34,644 nt of DNA from Clostridium sardiniense (GTDB lineage: Bacteria; Bacillota; Clostridia; Clostridiales; Clostridiaceae), in the NCBI RefSeq assembly GCF_016907995.1, contig NZ_JAFBDA010000033.1, forward strand, positions 1 to 34,644, written 5' to 3'. Position numbers and translations under genes: made by a program. Below are positions 27,036-34,165 of this stretch, in pieces. The notes beneath the pieces are model-generated. The model did not search any database and was not told where the DNA came from. It worked only from the letters and a program-made list of their open reading frames with translations. Position 1 is the stretch's first letter, and each line of letters begins with the position of its first letter.

Positions 27036-27530
27036 TTATTTAAATAACTTAGGCATATTTTTAGAATAATTTTCAATATTAATGGAATCCTTAGATTTTT
27101 CTTTAAAATACAATCTTGGAAATCTTGGGGATTTCAACGCCTCCACAAGTGGCTTTCCATCTTTATCAATATAATCATCTAATTCATTTTCATTCACAAT
27201 AGTTATATTTTTAATTAAAATCCATGTATGTTTTTTATCCTTACAATAAGGAATTGGGATATATTCCTCTAATTCAGTTGGTATAAAAGGTTCTTTACTT
27301 GATAGAACGTCCAAAATATCAGCAGAAACATAAACTTGTTTACCATCATCTTTTGATTTAAAGAATAATATTAGCTTTTCTAAATCAGCAATATGCCCCT
27401 TAGAAACCCTTAAATCGCTTGATAACGCAACCTTAGAGCTTTCAATTTCCTTAGCATAATGATAATTGATAATCTCCTCTGGTTTTTTATTCTCAATAAT
27501 TCTAATAGCAAGACCTGTAAATTTATTCAT
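27036..27530 (-). CDS. Hypothetical protein (164 residues)
   Basis: This protein is soluble, mixed alpha/beta by appearance, with no recognised motif. It begins MNKFTGLAIRIIENKKPEE, and the C-terminal part includes KSPRFPRLYFKEKSK. It has its own promoter, a GAGGAGAGGG site before ATG, and a strong terminator, so it is a single-gene unit. It could be a regulator or host-interference protein of the mobile element; nothing visible decides this. Confidence 0.6.
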   Translation of the reverse strand: MNKFTGLAIRIIENKKPEEIINYHYAKEIESSKVALSSDLRVSKGHIADLEKLILFFKSKDDGKQVYVSADILDVLSSKEPFIPTELEEYIPIPYCKDKKHTWILIKNITIVNENELDDYIDKDGKPLVEALKSPRFPRLYFKEKSKDSINIENYSKNMPKLFK

Positions 27531-27569
27531 AATACCCTCTCCTCATACAATACAAATATTTATAATTAT

Positions 27570-27598
27570 ATAATATATAAAAGTATAGATGTAGTCAA
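27570..27598 (-). promoter_or_regulatory. Promoter of the 164-residue protein gene
   Basis: On the minus strand TTGACT (27598-27593), 17 bp, TATTAT (27575-27570), about 40 nt before the start codon. Confidence 0.7.
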
Positions 27599-27785
27599 GT
27601 AGTTTAGTAGTGATTTAGATTAATAGTATAAAAACTGATTTTTAGACCTAATTTTTATTAAAATTCAGATTTTAATTTAATATAAAATTGAATAAATTAT
27701 TTATATCCTTTTTATTTATTTTTATTAATCTTATCTCTTAATTCAATATAAAACTAATCTGTAAAGTATAACTTTTACTAGGTGC

Positions 27786-27889
27786 TTTACTTTTGTTGTA
27801 ATTTAATTTATAATGATGACACCTAGTACACAATATATAAAAAGATAGCAGCAAAATATTCGTACATATAAAGTCTGCTATCTTTTTTT
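27786..27889 (+). ncRNA. Candidate small RNA with own promoter and terminator
   Basis: TTTACT (27786-27791), 17 bp, TATAAT (27809-27814) would start a transcript near 27821. It ends at AAAGATAGCAG (27841-27851) paired with CTGCTATCTTT (27875-27885) and a T-run to 27888. The RNA would be about 68 nt, with no ORF. The promoter lies between TACTAGGTG (27776-27784) and its inverted copy CACCTAGTA (27820-27828), a possible operator pair. The rest of the 27531-27785 gap is AT-rich without other signals. Confidence 0.5.
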
Positions 27890-27910
27890 GTAAAAAATAA
27901 AAACCTCATT

Positions 27911-28201
27911 CTAATATGAATGAGATTCCTCTTTTATTGTTTCTTCGTTATCTATATCTACCATTTCCCTTTTATTATTCTTATTAATATCTCTTCCCAA
28001 TCTAATTAAATTCTTATTTATATTCCTAAGCGTATTCTCTATCCTTTCTGTATTATATTCTATTGATTCTGTATTTGATTTTATTCTGCTGTTTATCATT
28101 GGTATGCATATTATCAAAATCAAAAACAATACAATGTTACACAATCCAACTATCCCACCAACTATAAATAATATTTTTCCAAACGATTCTATTATATCCA
28201 T
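27911..28201 (-). CDS. Small membrane/coiled-coil protein (96 residues)
   Basis: ATG 28201 is chosen because GGAGG lies 8 nt before it; the in-frame ATG at 28228 has no such site. One long hydrophobic segment (residues 10-36, LFIVGGIVGLCNIVLFLILIICIP) is followed by a repeat-like coiled coil (NTESIEYNTERIENTLRNIN) and an acidic tail. The layout resembles the membrane protein at 25243, but the sequences are not obviously homologous. Function is unknown; holin-like or phage exclusion roles are possible. Confidence 0.55.
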   Translation of the reverse strand: MDIIESFGKILFIVGGIVGLCNIVLFLILIICIPMINSRIKSNTESIEYNTERIENTLRNINKNLIRLGRDINKNNKREMVDIDNEETIKEESHSY

Positions 28202-28437
28202 TCTATCAGCCTCCAATATATTAATCATTATAATAATTTTATCATCTGTTTTTATATATTTTTTTAAAATTTATGTTAATAATTAATATTTTTGCTATAA
28301 TATCCCTCCTAATTCTGTATATCTTTTTATAGTAATGTCAATAATCTAGATAAGTTCCAATTATGGGACATCCCCCAACCTCAATATAAATTATTGTTTA
28401 CACGAAATTTCTTTTATATAGTAAGTAAAAGAAAATT

Positions 28438-28474
28438 AAAAACCAGTAAGACTGCCCACTTACTGGTTTTTTTA
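28438..28474 (-). terminator. Bidirectional terminator closing the second RiPP locus
   Basis: AAAAACCAGTAAG (28438-28450) and CTTACTGGTTTTT (28459-28471) form a perfect 13-bp stem with an 8-nt loop; A- and T-runs on both sides allow use from either strand. Confidence 0.9.
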
Positions 28475-28741
28475 TTATTTAACTTCTTTATCCCATGAAC
28501 TATCTATATACTTACATTCATATACATCCGTTGGATTCTCTTGAGTAATACTTAAATCTATTTCATCACATTGATCTTTAAATGCATTTTCTACATTCTT
28601 TCTTATGTTATTAAGTATTCCTACAATTAGAACTTTATTTTTATATATTAAATTTACTTTTACAATCTTTCTGTTATTATCATTTATTACTTCAAAACTA
28701 GAAGCTCCTGTTTTTAAATCCGTATTTCCTTCATTAATCAA
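28475..28741 (-). CDS. Hypothetical protein, possibly a truncated remnant
   Basis: This 88-residue ORF can only start at TTG 28741, because a stop lies 6-9 nt upstream in frame. No ribosome site precedes it, and it begins 6 nt after the MFS stop. The sequence (NRKIVKVNLIYKNKVLIVGIL, then DVYECKYIDSSWDKEV) looks like the C-terminal part of a larger alpha/beta protein. It may be the broken end of a backbone gene into which the RiPP locus was inserted, or a translationally coupled last gene of the operon. Family not recognised. Confidence 0.4.
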   Translation of the reverse strand: MINEGNTDLKTGASSFEVINDNNRKIVKVNLIYKNKVLIVGILNNIRKNVENAFKDQCDEIDLSITQENPTDVYECKYIDSSWDKEVK

Positions 28742-28747
28742 CTTATT

Positions 28748-29944
28748 TTATTTATTTGAAATTGAATGCAATAATGAACGATAAATAAAATATAAAATAA
28801 TTAATAATATTATTGATATTCCAAAAGGAACAAAGAACCCAAATAATTGTGCTAAGAATCCAGCAATTATTGGGACAATTATATTTAAAAGTTTAGTTAA
28901 AGATGATAGTTTAGTAAAAAACTTTCCACTAATTTCTGATGGAATATATTTCATTAGTATTGAATAATGACTAGGAAACCATATAGTATTACCTATTGAT
29001 TTTAATATATATGCAATAATTATAACCATATAACTTTTACCAAACGTTAATAAAAATGAAAAAGCTAAAAAGAAAATTAATCCGAATTGAACTATTTTTT
29101 CATTTTTAAATTTACTAGTTAAGTTTTTAGTATAAAATCCCGTTGCTAATGATGCAATTGAATAAATTACTTCAATTATCATAATTTCAAATATAGAAAA
29201 TTTTAGAACACTTAACATATAGTATATAGTAAAAGATGTTGAAAGTAGACTAAAATTTATATTAATTAAAATACTAGCAAGTGTACCTGTAAATAATTCT
29301 TTAGGAATTTTAAATTTCATTGATGAAGTTTTTATAGTACTAGGATTAATTTTTTTTAAATTTTTATGGGCAAATATTGTAACAAATAAAAATCCAATAC
29401 CACAACAAATGAAAATTATTCTGAATGTTAGTATAGATGGAAATTTATATGTGAGTAAATAACCTATTAATGGATATAATAAAATAGTAAATAATTCAGG
29501 TGTTACTAAATGATATGTGTATATTTTTTGCATATTTTCTTGAGGGAAAATTTTACTTTCATAAATTTTGTAAACTGGATTTAATATATTAGTAATACTA
29601 CTAGAAATTGTTCCTAATAAGAAACCAAAAGTAGTTGAAGATAATCCATATATTATGGGAGGAATACTTTCAGTAATCCAATCAATACAAATTCCTTTAT
29701 TAGGAGAAACTTTATCTATAAATTTACTAAGTATAAATGTAAAAATAATATCAAATAATGAGGATAATCCAATTATTAATCCTGCATTACTTATATCGAT
29801 ACCGAGTTTGTTCATAAATATAGGTAATAAAACAGTGTATATTAAAAAAATACCACCAAACCAATGCATAATAATGTAGTTAATTATAGGTTTATCAAAG
29901 CTTAAAAATTCTGTGAAAGGAGAATTTTTTTTTGAAATTTTCAT
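28748..29944 (-). CDS. MFS transporter of the radical-SAM peptide locus
   Basis: This 398-residue, very hydrophobic protein has about 12 predicted transmembrane helices, the usual major facilitator size. A motif A-like loop after helix 2 reads FIDKVSPNKG. Strong GGAGGAACT site before ATG. It lies 14 nt after the PqqD-like gene and in the same operon as two radical SAM enzymes, so export of the modified peptide, or self-protection by efflux, is the likely job. Most RiPP loci use ABC exporters, so an MFS carrier is less common. Confidence 0.82.
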   Translation of the reverse strand: MKISKKNSPFTEFLSFDKPIINYIIMHWFGGIFLIYTVLLPIFMNKLGIDISNAGLIIGLSSLFDIIFTFILSKFIDKVSPNKGICIDWITESIPPIIYGLSSTTFGFLLGTISSSITNILNPVYKIYESKIFPQENMQKIYTYHLVTPELFTILLYPLIGYLLTYKFPSILTFRIIFICCGIGFLFVTIFAHKNLKKINPSTIKTSSMKFKIPKELFTGTLASILININFSLLSTSFTIYYMLSVLKFSIFEIMIIEVIYSIASLATGFYTKNLTSKFKNEKIVQFGLIFFLAFSFLLTFGKSYMVIIIAYILKSIGNTIWFPSHYSILMKYIPSEISGKFFTKLSSLTKLLNIIVPIIAGFLAQLFGFFVPFGISIILLIILYFIYRSLLHSISNK

Positions 29945-29957
29945 AGTTCCTCCAAAG

Positions 29958-30221
29958 TTAAGATATTATTTTAGTTTCGATTAAATAATCTAATATTTGA
30001 TTGACAGAAGTTCTTAATTCAAAAATAGGAACATCTTCATATATTAAATTTAAATTTTGAATAATATCAGCATATTTAAAATTTTTTTCTATAAAAATGA
30101 GTATATGATATGTCAATTCATTTGATTTTATAATTTCTTCTGTTTGATAATTATAAATATATAATGTACCGTTATCGATTAGTTCTTCAAATCTAAAGAA
30201 AATATTCTTATTTATTATCAT
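29958..30221 (-). CDS. PqqD-like RiPP recognition element
   Basis: This 87-residue protein has the PqqD fold pattern: paired N-terminal beta strands (FFRFEELIDNGTLYIYNYQT), then EIIKSNELTYHILIFIE and a helical C-terminus (TSVNQILDYLIETKII). Free-standing PqqD proteins bind the leader peptide and present it to a radical SAM maturase. AGGAGGAATACT precedes ATG. It sits between the second radical SAM gene and the transporter gene. Confidence 0.82.
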   Translation of the reverse strand: MIINKNIFFRFEELIDNGTLYIYNYQTEEIIKSNELTYHILIFIEKNFKYADIIQNLNLIYEDVPIFELRTSVNQILDYLIETKIIS

Positions 30222-30239
30222 AGTATTCCTCCTAAGTTT

Positions 30240-31355
30240 TTATTTAAATTTAGAACATCTAGGGTCATAATTAGTATTTTTTATGTAGGCAGCAGCAAAA
30301 CAGCCGCCAGTACAATTTTTTTGATTTGAGCATTTTGAACATTTTGAATTATTATTCCAAATTAAATTTCTAAAAATAATATTTTCATTATTCCATATTT
30401 CAGATAAAGTATTATTAATTAAATTTCCAATTTTAAAAGTAGATTTATGTAAAAATGGACATGGAAATACATTTCCAAAAGAATCAATTTCTATTGATGT
30501 CCTATTGGCAGGGCAAATTAATTTAGTATTGCTTAAATATTTATTTAGATAGGTATTTCCCCAAGGAACTGCAATAGGATCTTGGGAGATATAAAGATTA
30601 TTTGGATATTTAAAATAATAATCTAGAACATTTATAAAATTAGTTAAAATTTCATCATCAGAAGGTAAATAACAGTCATTAGAATTTGATAACTCTAATA
30701 GTGGAGAAAATGAAATAATATCAACATTTAAATAAATAGCTAATTTATAAATATCTATTAAATTTTTAACATTTTTATTAGTTACAACTGTATTAAGTTT
30801 TACTTTTAAGTTAAAAGTTTTTAATAATTGAATAGAAGCTATTATTTGATCAAAAAAATCAATATTTCTAGTTTCTTCAAAAAGTTCTTTAGTATGACCA
30901 TCAAGGCTAATTTGAATACAATCTGTATGCGATAAAATTTTAGAAAGTTCATGTATTAAAGAATGATTTAGCAAAGAACCATTTGTATGAATTGTTAAAA
31001 CGATATTTTTACTTTTTATATATTTAACTATTTTTAAAAAGTCAGGATTAAGTAATGGTTCACCACCAGTTAAATAGATGGAATATGGTTTTTTATGGCC
31101 AAATTTATCCAATATGATTTTAACATCTTCTAATAATAAATGTTTTTTATTAGTTTTAGAGCTGAAGCAATGAGGACAACTAAAATTACAATGATTAGTT
31201 ATTTTTAAACCAACTAATAAAGGTGCACTTAAATGAGATAAATTGCAACGATCCATTTCTAATTTCATATAACTTAAGAAATCAATATGATTATTTTTTT
31301 GAATGAGATATTTATTTTTAAAATATTTATTTAGAGATAGATTTAATTCATTCAT
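30240..31355 (-). CDS. Radical SAM/SPASM peptide maturase 2
   Basis: This 371-residue enzyme has the SAM-cluster motif C56-x3-C60-x2-C63 (TNHCNFSCPHC), LTGGEPLL as SAM-binding GGE, and a C-terminal SPASM domain with CPANRTSIEIDSFGNVFPC, then CSKCSNQKNCTGGCF and a final DPRC, giving ligands for auxiliary 4Fe-4S clusters. The first 40 residues form an extra N-terminal extension like that of its neighbour. Its ribosome site (AAAGGGAG) is inside the end of the upstream radical SAM gene, 5 nt apart, so the two are translationally linked. Substrate is inferred to be the 33-residue precursor. Confidence 0.9.
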   Translation of the reverse strand: MNELNLSLNKYFKNKYLIQKNNHIDFLSYMKLEMDRCNLSHLSAPLLVGLKITNHCNFSCPHCFSSKTNKKHLLLEDVKIILDKFGHKKPYSIYLTGGEPLLNPDFLKIVKYIKSKNIVLTIHTNGSLLNHSLIHELSKILSHTDCIQISLDGHTKELFEETRNIDFFDQIIASIQLLKTFNLKVKLNTVVTNKNVKNLIDIYKLAIYLNVDIISFSPLLELSNSNDCYLPSDDEILTNFINVLDYYFKYPNNLYISQDPIAVPWGNTYLNKYLSNTKLICPANRTSIEIDSFGNVFPCPFLHKSTFKIGNLINNTLSEIWNNENIIFRNLIWNNNSKCSKCSNQKNCTGGCFAAAYIKNTNYDPRCSKFK

Positions 31356-31360
31356 AAATT

Positions 31361-32524
31361 TTAAACTCCCTTTTTTAATGTGTTATAAGTTAAATTGCAC
31401 CTATAATCTTTTATATTTGGAAACCCATTTAAAAGATGATTTCTACCCAAATCACCACCCTTACAAATTGTTAGATAATCACAATAGCGGCATACTTGAT
31501 TAGATAAATCACGTTGATAAATTAAAGTAGAAATTTTTTTAAAGTTATTAGTTAATGTGAGTAAGGAATCAGTGTATATATTACCAATTTTAAAAGATTC
31601 TTGTTCAAGTGTTACGTCAGGATAAATATCTCCTTTATAATTAATAAACCAATAAAGAAGATAATCAGGATTAATTATTTTACAATCATTTAAATTTTGA
31701 ATATAAAACTTAGCTGAATTTGAAAAAAATTCAACGGGTATAAAAATTCTTAATTTAGTTTTAAAACTTGAAGAAGATAAAATACATTTATTTATTTCAT
31801 TTAAAAAGTCATTTAAATCTAATTTAGAATATAAATTTTTTCCTTTATTTAAATCGTAAACATGACTAATACTAAAAGTATCTATGTTTAAATCATTAGC
31901 TAAACTGTATGTATTATGAATGTCAAAAACATTAAAATATGAAGCCGTATAGTTAATTCGTACTTTTATATTATATTTTTTTAATAGTTTTATATTTTTT
32001 ATAATTAAATGAAAAGAATCACTATTTCTTTGAGCTTCAAATGTATTAGAGGTGGAGCCATCAAGGCTGATTTGAATACAATCAGTTTCTAAATTTAAAA
32101 CTTGAGATAATTTTTCGCAAATATTTTTAGTTAATAAAGTCCCATTCGAAAAAATTTCTAAACAGAAACGATTTCTTTTTAATTCTGATAGAATTTCAAA
32201 AATATCATTCCTTAGGAAAGGTTCTCCACCACTTAATGTGATATGAAGAATTTCTAAAGATTTGAATTTTTCTATAGTTTTTAGGATAACACTCAAAGGT
32301 TCTTCAAAATTATTTAACTTCGCCCAGCAGTGGGAACAATTCATATTGCATTTGCCTGTTATTTTCCACCCTACCCATAAAGGAGATTTTATATTTAAAA
32401 TATCTTTATTAGTAATATTTGAAATAAAAGTATCCATAAATATTTTTTCTTTTTTTCGATCATTAAAGTTTTGTGACTTAGATAAATAATTAGTTATATT
32501 TTTTATAATATTAGAATCAATCAT
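31361..32524 (-). CDS. Radical SAM/SPASM peptide maturase 1
   Basis: This 387-residue enzyme has C59-x3-C63-x2-C66 (TGKCNMNCSHC), the GGE motif LSGGEPFL, and a C-terminal SPASM-type end (VCRYCDYLTICKGG ... DYRC). In the mid-region it retains fewer Cys than its neighbour: a lone C before INPDYLLYW, and IYPDV in place of VFPC. Its auxiliary clusters may thus differ. The shared W/L-x-G-x-KIT-x-x-CN start of both enzymes points to a gene duplication followed by specialisation. It is the first enzyme gene after the precursor, with AAGGAGG before ATG. Confidence 0.9.
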   Translation of the reverse strand: MIDSNIIKNITNYLSKSQNFNDRKKEKIFMDTFISNITNKDILNIKSPLWVGWKITGKCNMNCSHCWAKLNNFEEPLSVILKTIEKFKSLEILHITLSGGEPFLRNDIFEILSELKRNRFCLEIFSNGTLLTKNICEKLSQVLNLETDCIQISLDGSTSNTFEAQRNSDSFHLIIKNIKLLKKYNIKVRINYTASYFNVFDIHNTYSLANDLNIDTFSISHVYDLNKGKNLYSKLDLNDFLNEINKCILSSSSFKTKLRIFIPVEFFSNSAKFYIQNLNDCKIINPDYLLYWFINYKGDIYPDVTLEQESFKIGNIYTDSLLTLTNNFKKISTLIYQRDLSNQVCRYCDYLTICKGGDLGRNHLLNGFPNIKDYRCNLTYNTLKKGV

Positions 32525-32547
32525 AAAAGCCTCCTTATTTAAATGTA

Positions 32548-32576
32548 AAGGTAAGTATGTATTACATACTTACCTT
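32548..32576 (-). promoter_or_regulatory. Hairpin between precursor and maturase genes
   Basis: AAGGTAAGTATGT (32548-32560) and ACATACTTACCTT (32564-32576) form a perfect 13-bp stem with a 3-nt loop. There is no U-run on the minus strand, so it is more likely an mRNA-stabilising or partial-termination element giving more precursor than enzyme transcript. Confidence 0.7.
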
Positions 32577-32591
32577 ATTATTTAATTTAAA

Positions 32592-32693
32592 TTAATGCCC
32601 ATGTGATTTAGAAGCTATAATACTTTGAGATGCTAATTCTTTTGAGTCAACTTTTTCAAATTTTACAGTTAAAATTTTTGATTGTTTTTTCAT
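32592..32693 (-). CDS. Cys-less RiPP precursor peptide (33 residues)
   Basis: ATG 32693 follows a strong AAGGAGG. The peptide starts MKKQSKILTVKFEKVD and ends ASQSIIASKSHGH. It is too short for most gene finders. The leader-like part is Lys-rich with alternating hydrophobic residues (ILTVKFEKV), fit for strand pairing with a PqqD-like protein. There is no Cys at all, and the only aromatic residue is F12, in the presumed leader. Candidate modified residues are Ser, Ile, Ala, Lys and His. The locus order (precursor, hairpin, two radical SAM genes, PqqD, exporter) supports the call. The reaction type and leader cleavage site are unknown. Confidence 0.8.
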   Translation of the reverse strand: MKKQSKILTVKFEKVDSKELASQSIIASKSHGH

Positions 32694-33163
32694 AAAAAGT
32701 ACCTCCTTATAAATTATTATCTAAAATTTCAAAATACATGTATCTTATAGAGATTTTACCATTAAAAAATAAAAAAATGTAATTAAATTCAAATAGTTAA
32801 TAAAAAGTTTAAATAATTAATAATTATGAAAAATATAAGTTTATTGTTAACATTCAGAAGAATTGTTTTAAGTAATATCAAATTATTTTCTATACAAAGT
32901 TACCATATATTTCATTTTATTATTTTTGAATCAGTTATACAATTCTAACTCAACTTAGGAGAACCCCACCCACCATGATTATTTCCTGCTCATTTATTTA
33001 TTAACATTATATATAAAGATAAAGAAAATTTCTTTATATTAGTTAACTATTTAAGTCGTCTCTTTTTGTTTTTATTTTTTTAAACTTTTGTCATCTTTAT
33101 GTAATGTATAAAAATACCACAAATGTTACAATTATCATATGTTAATAAAAAGGGGGATTAATT
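32694..33163. other. Intergenic region between RiPP locus and secreted protein gene
   Basis: No gene is seen in these 470 bp. The left end should hold the minus-strand promoter of the RiPP operon. ATACATGTAT (32733-32742) is a 10-bp palindrome near it, with a possible minus-strand -35 TTGAAA next to it. A 19-bp palindrome (ATAAAGAAA-A-TTTCTTTAT) lies at 33019-33037. The promoter of the plus-strand gene at 33164 is not clear. Confidence 0.5.
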
Positions 33164-33625
33164 ATGAAATTATCAAAAATAAGTCTATTTACTTCAACTC
33201 TTATAGTCTCATCAGTTCTATTTACTCCAATTTCATCATTTGCTAGTGAAATAAACTCAGTACATACAATAACGCCAAGAGCGCATATTACAGGTGGTGG
33301 TGGAACTCTTAGACCTCAAACTTCAAAAATACTTTATTTATCAAAATACGAATTAGAAAGATATTATGGGAAAAAATTTGGATCAGGAAACTCTTTAATT
33401 GATTTAGGTATAAGTTCTATTATATCAAAGAAACTCCCTAAAATTGGAGCTTTCATAGGAGTAAGTTCTGCTTTAGTAAATGAAGCAGTCGATAAACGAG
33501 CTAATACATTAAATAAAATAAAAAATAATATTTTATACGATGGTGCTCGAGGTATAAAGGTAACTCTTATAGGAAAACCTTCCGGATATCCTACTTTAAG
33601 TATAAAATTTGATACATGGTGGTGA
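33164..33625 (+). CDS. Secreted protein, possible bacteriocin
   Basis: This 153-residue protein starts after AAAGGGGG. Residues 1-27 form a signal peptide (K2/K5, hydrophobic FTSTLIVSSVLF, cleavage after SFA). The mature part starts acidic, then has HITGGGGTLRP, a long hydrophobic or amphipathic stretch (LIDLGISSIISKKLPKIGAF) that could insert into membranes, and ends KFDTWW. The stop codon lies 4 nt before the ATG of a two-helix membrane protein gene, a typical bacteriocin plus immunity layout. Family not recognised; the toxin role is inference from signal peptide, size and partner gene. Confidence 0.6.
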   Translation: MKLSKISLFTSTLIVSSVLFTPISSFASEINSVHTITPRAHITGGGGTLRPQTSKILYLSKYELERYYGKKFGSGNSLIDLGISSIISKKLPKIGAFIGVSSALVNEAVDKRANTLNKIKNNILYDGARGIKVTLIGKPSGYPTLSIKFDTWW

Positions 33626-33629
33626 TGGT

Positions 33630-33848
33630 ATGAATAGCTTTATTAAAAAAAATAAATGCATCAGAAACTTTATAAGCAATAAATATCTATATTGGTTAGT
33701 CGCTGTGTCTATATCAATTATACTCCCTTGGATTTTATTTAAAGTAAATCCTCTAAAAATTACATCAGGTATTGGATGGCCTCAATGTACTACTATTTTA
33801 GTAATAAGTTTATTTTCAATAATAGAAAAAACTTATAAAAAGAAGTAG
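33630..33848 (+). CDS. Small two-helix membrane protein, possible immunity protein
   Basis: ATG 33630 follows the stop of the upstream gene by 4 nt, with GGTGG as a weak ribosome site inside that gene's last codons, so coupled translation is likely. The 72-residue product has a basic N-terminus (FIKKNKCIRN), a helix at 20-38 (YLYWLVAVSISIILPWILF), a loop (KITSGIGWPQC) and a second helix (TTILVISLFSIIE), ending KKK. Such proteins often protect the producer from a co-encoded bacteriocin; here that is inferred from position only. Confidence 0.6.
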   Translation: MNSFIKKNKCIRNFISNKYLYWLVAVSISIILPWILFKVNPLKITSGIGWPQCTTILVISLFSIIEKTYKKK

Positions 33849-33870
33849 TTATTTTCATGAAAGTTTCTTA

Positions 33871-33912
33871 CAAAAACCTCATTCAATAAAGGATAAGGTT
33901 TTTGTTTTCTTC
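33871..33912 (+). terminator. Terminator of the secreted protein operon
   Basis: CAAAAACCT (33871-33879) and AGGTTTTTG (33896-33904) form a 9-bp stem with a 16-nt loop, followed by TTTTCTTCT. Confidence 0.75.
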
Positions 33913-34023
33913 TATTCTTTAACTTTTAAATTATTATTATTTTATCATGGTATATATAATTCTTTATTAAAATTAATTATTTACTATATAACTCTTTCTA
34001 TGTATCTATTCTGACTACTCCAT

Positions 34024-34140
34024 CTACACTAACCCCTTCTTCACATTTATTATTAAACTACTTACAATAGAATTTAATATTAGCAAATCTGAAGGTATAA
34101 CTTTTAATTCTTTATTTTTAGCCTTCCCCCCATTAATCAT
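34024..34140 (-). CDS. Short ORF of doubtful status (38 residues)
   Basis: ATG 34140 to stop at 34024 gives MINGGKAKNKELKVIPSD then a hydrophobic helix (LLILNSIVSSLIINV). No ribosome site stands at a proper distance. It could be a small membrane peptide gene, a remnant, or chance; it lies downstream of the DUF2971-type gene on the same strand. Confidence 0.25.
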   Translation of the reverse strand: MINGGKAKNKELKVIPSDLLILNSIVSSLIINVKKGLV

Positions 34141-34165
34141 TATAGTATGGATAAATGCTAAATAA

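Noticed and set aside
29655..29879. Plus-strand ORF inside the MFS gene.
   Set aside because: Shadow frame of a hydrophobic gene; no ribosome site.
31303..31503. Plus-strand ORF across the radical SAM genes.
   Set aside because: It overlaps two well-supported minus-strand coding genes and has no ribosome site.
32262..32489. Plus-strand ORF inside the first radical SAM gene.
   Set aside because: Shadow of the conserved minus-strand gene.
33164..33625. Lactococcin 972-type bacteriocin.
   Set aside because: The size is larger and I see none of that family's motifs; only a general secreted bacteriocin-like call is made.
27899..33884. Shared AAAAACCTCATTC at 27899 and 33872.
   Set aside because: Thirteen AT-rich bases, both near hairpins; likely chance or terminator-related.
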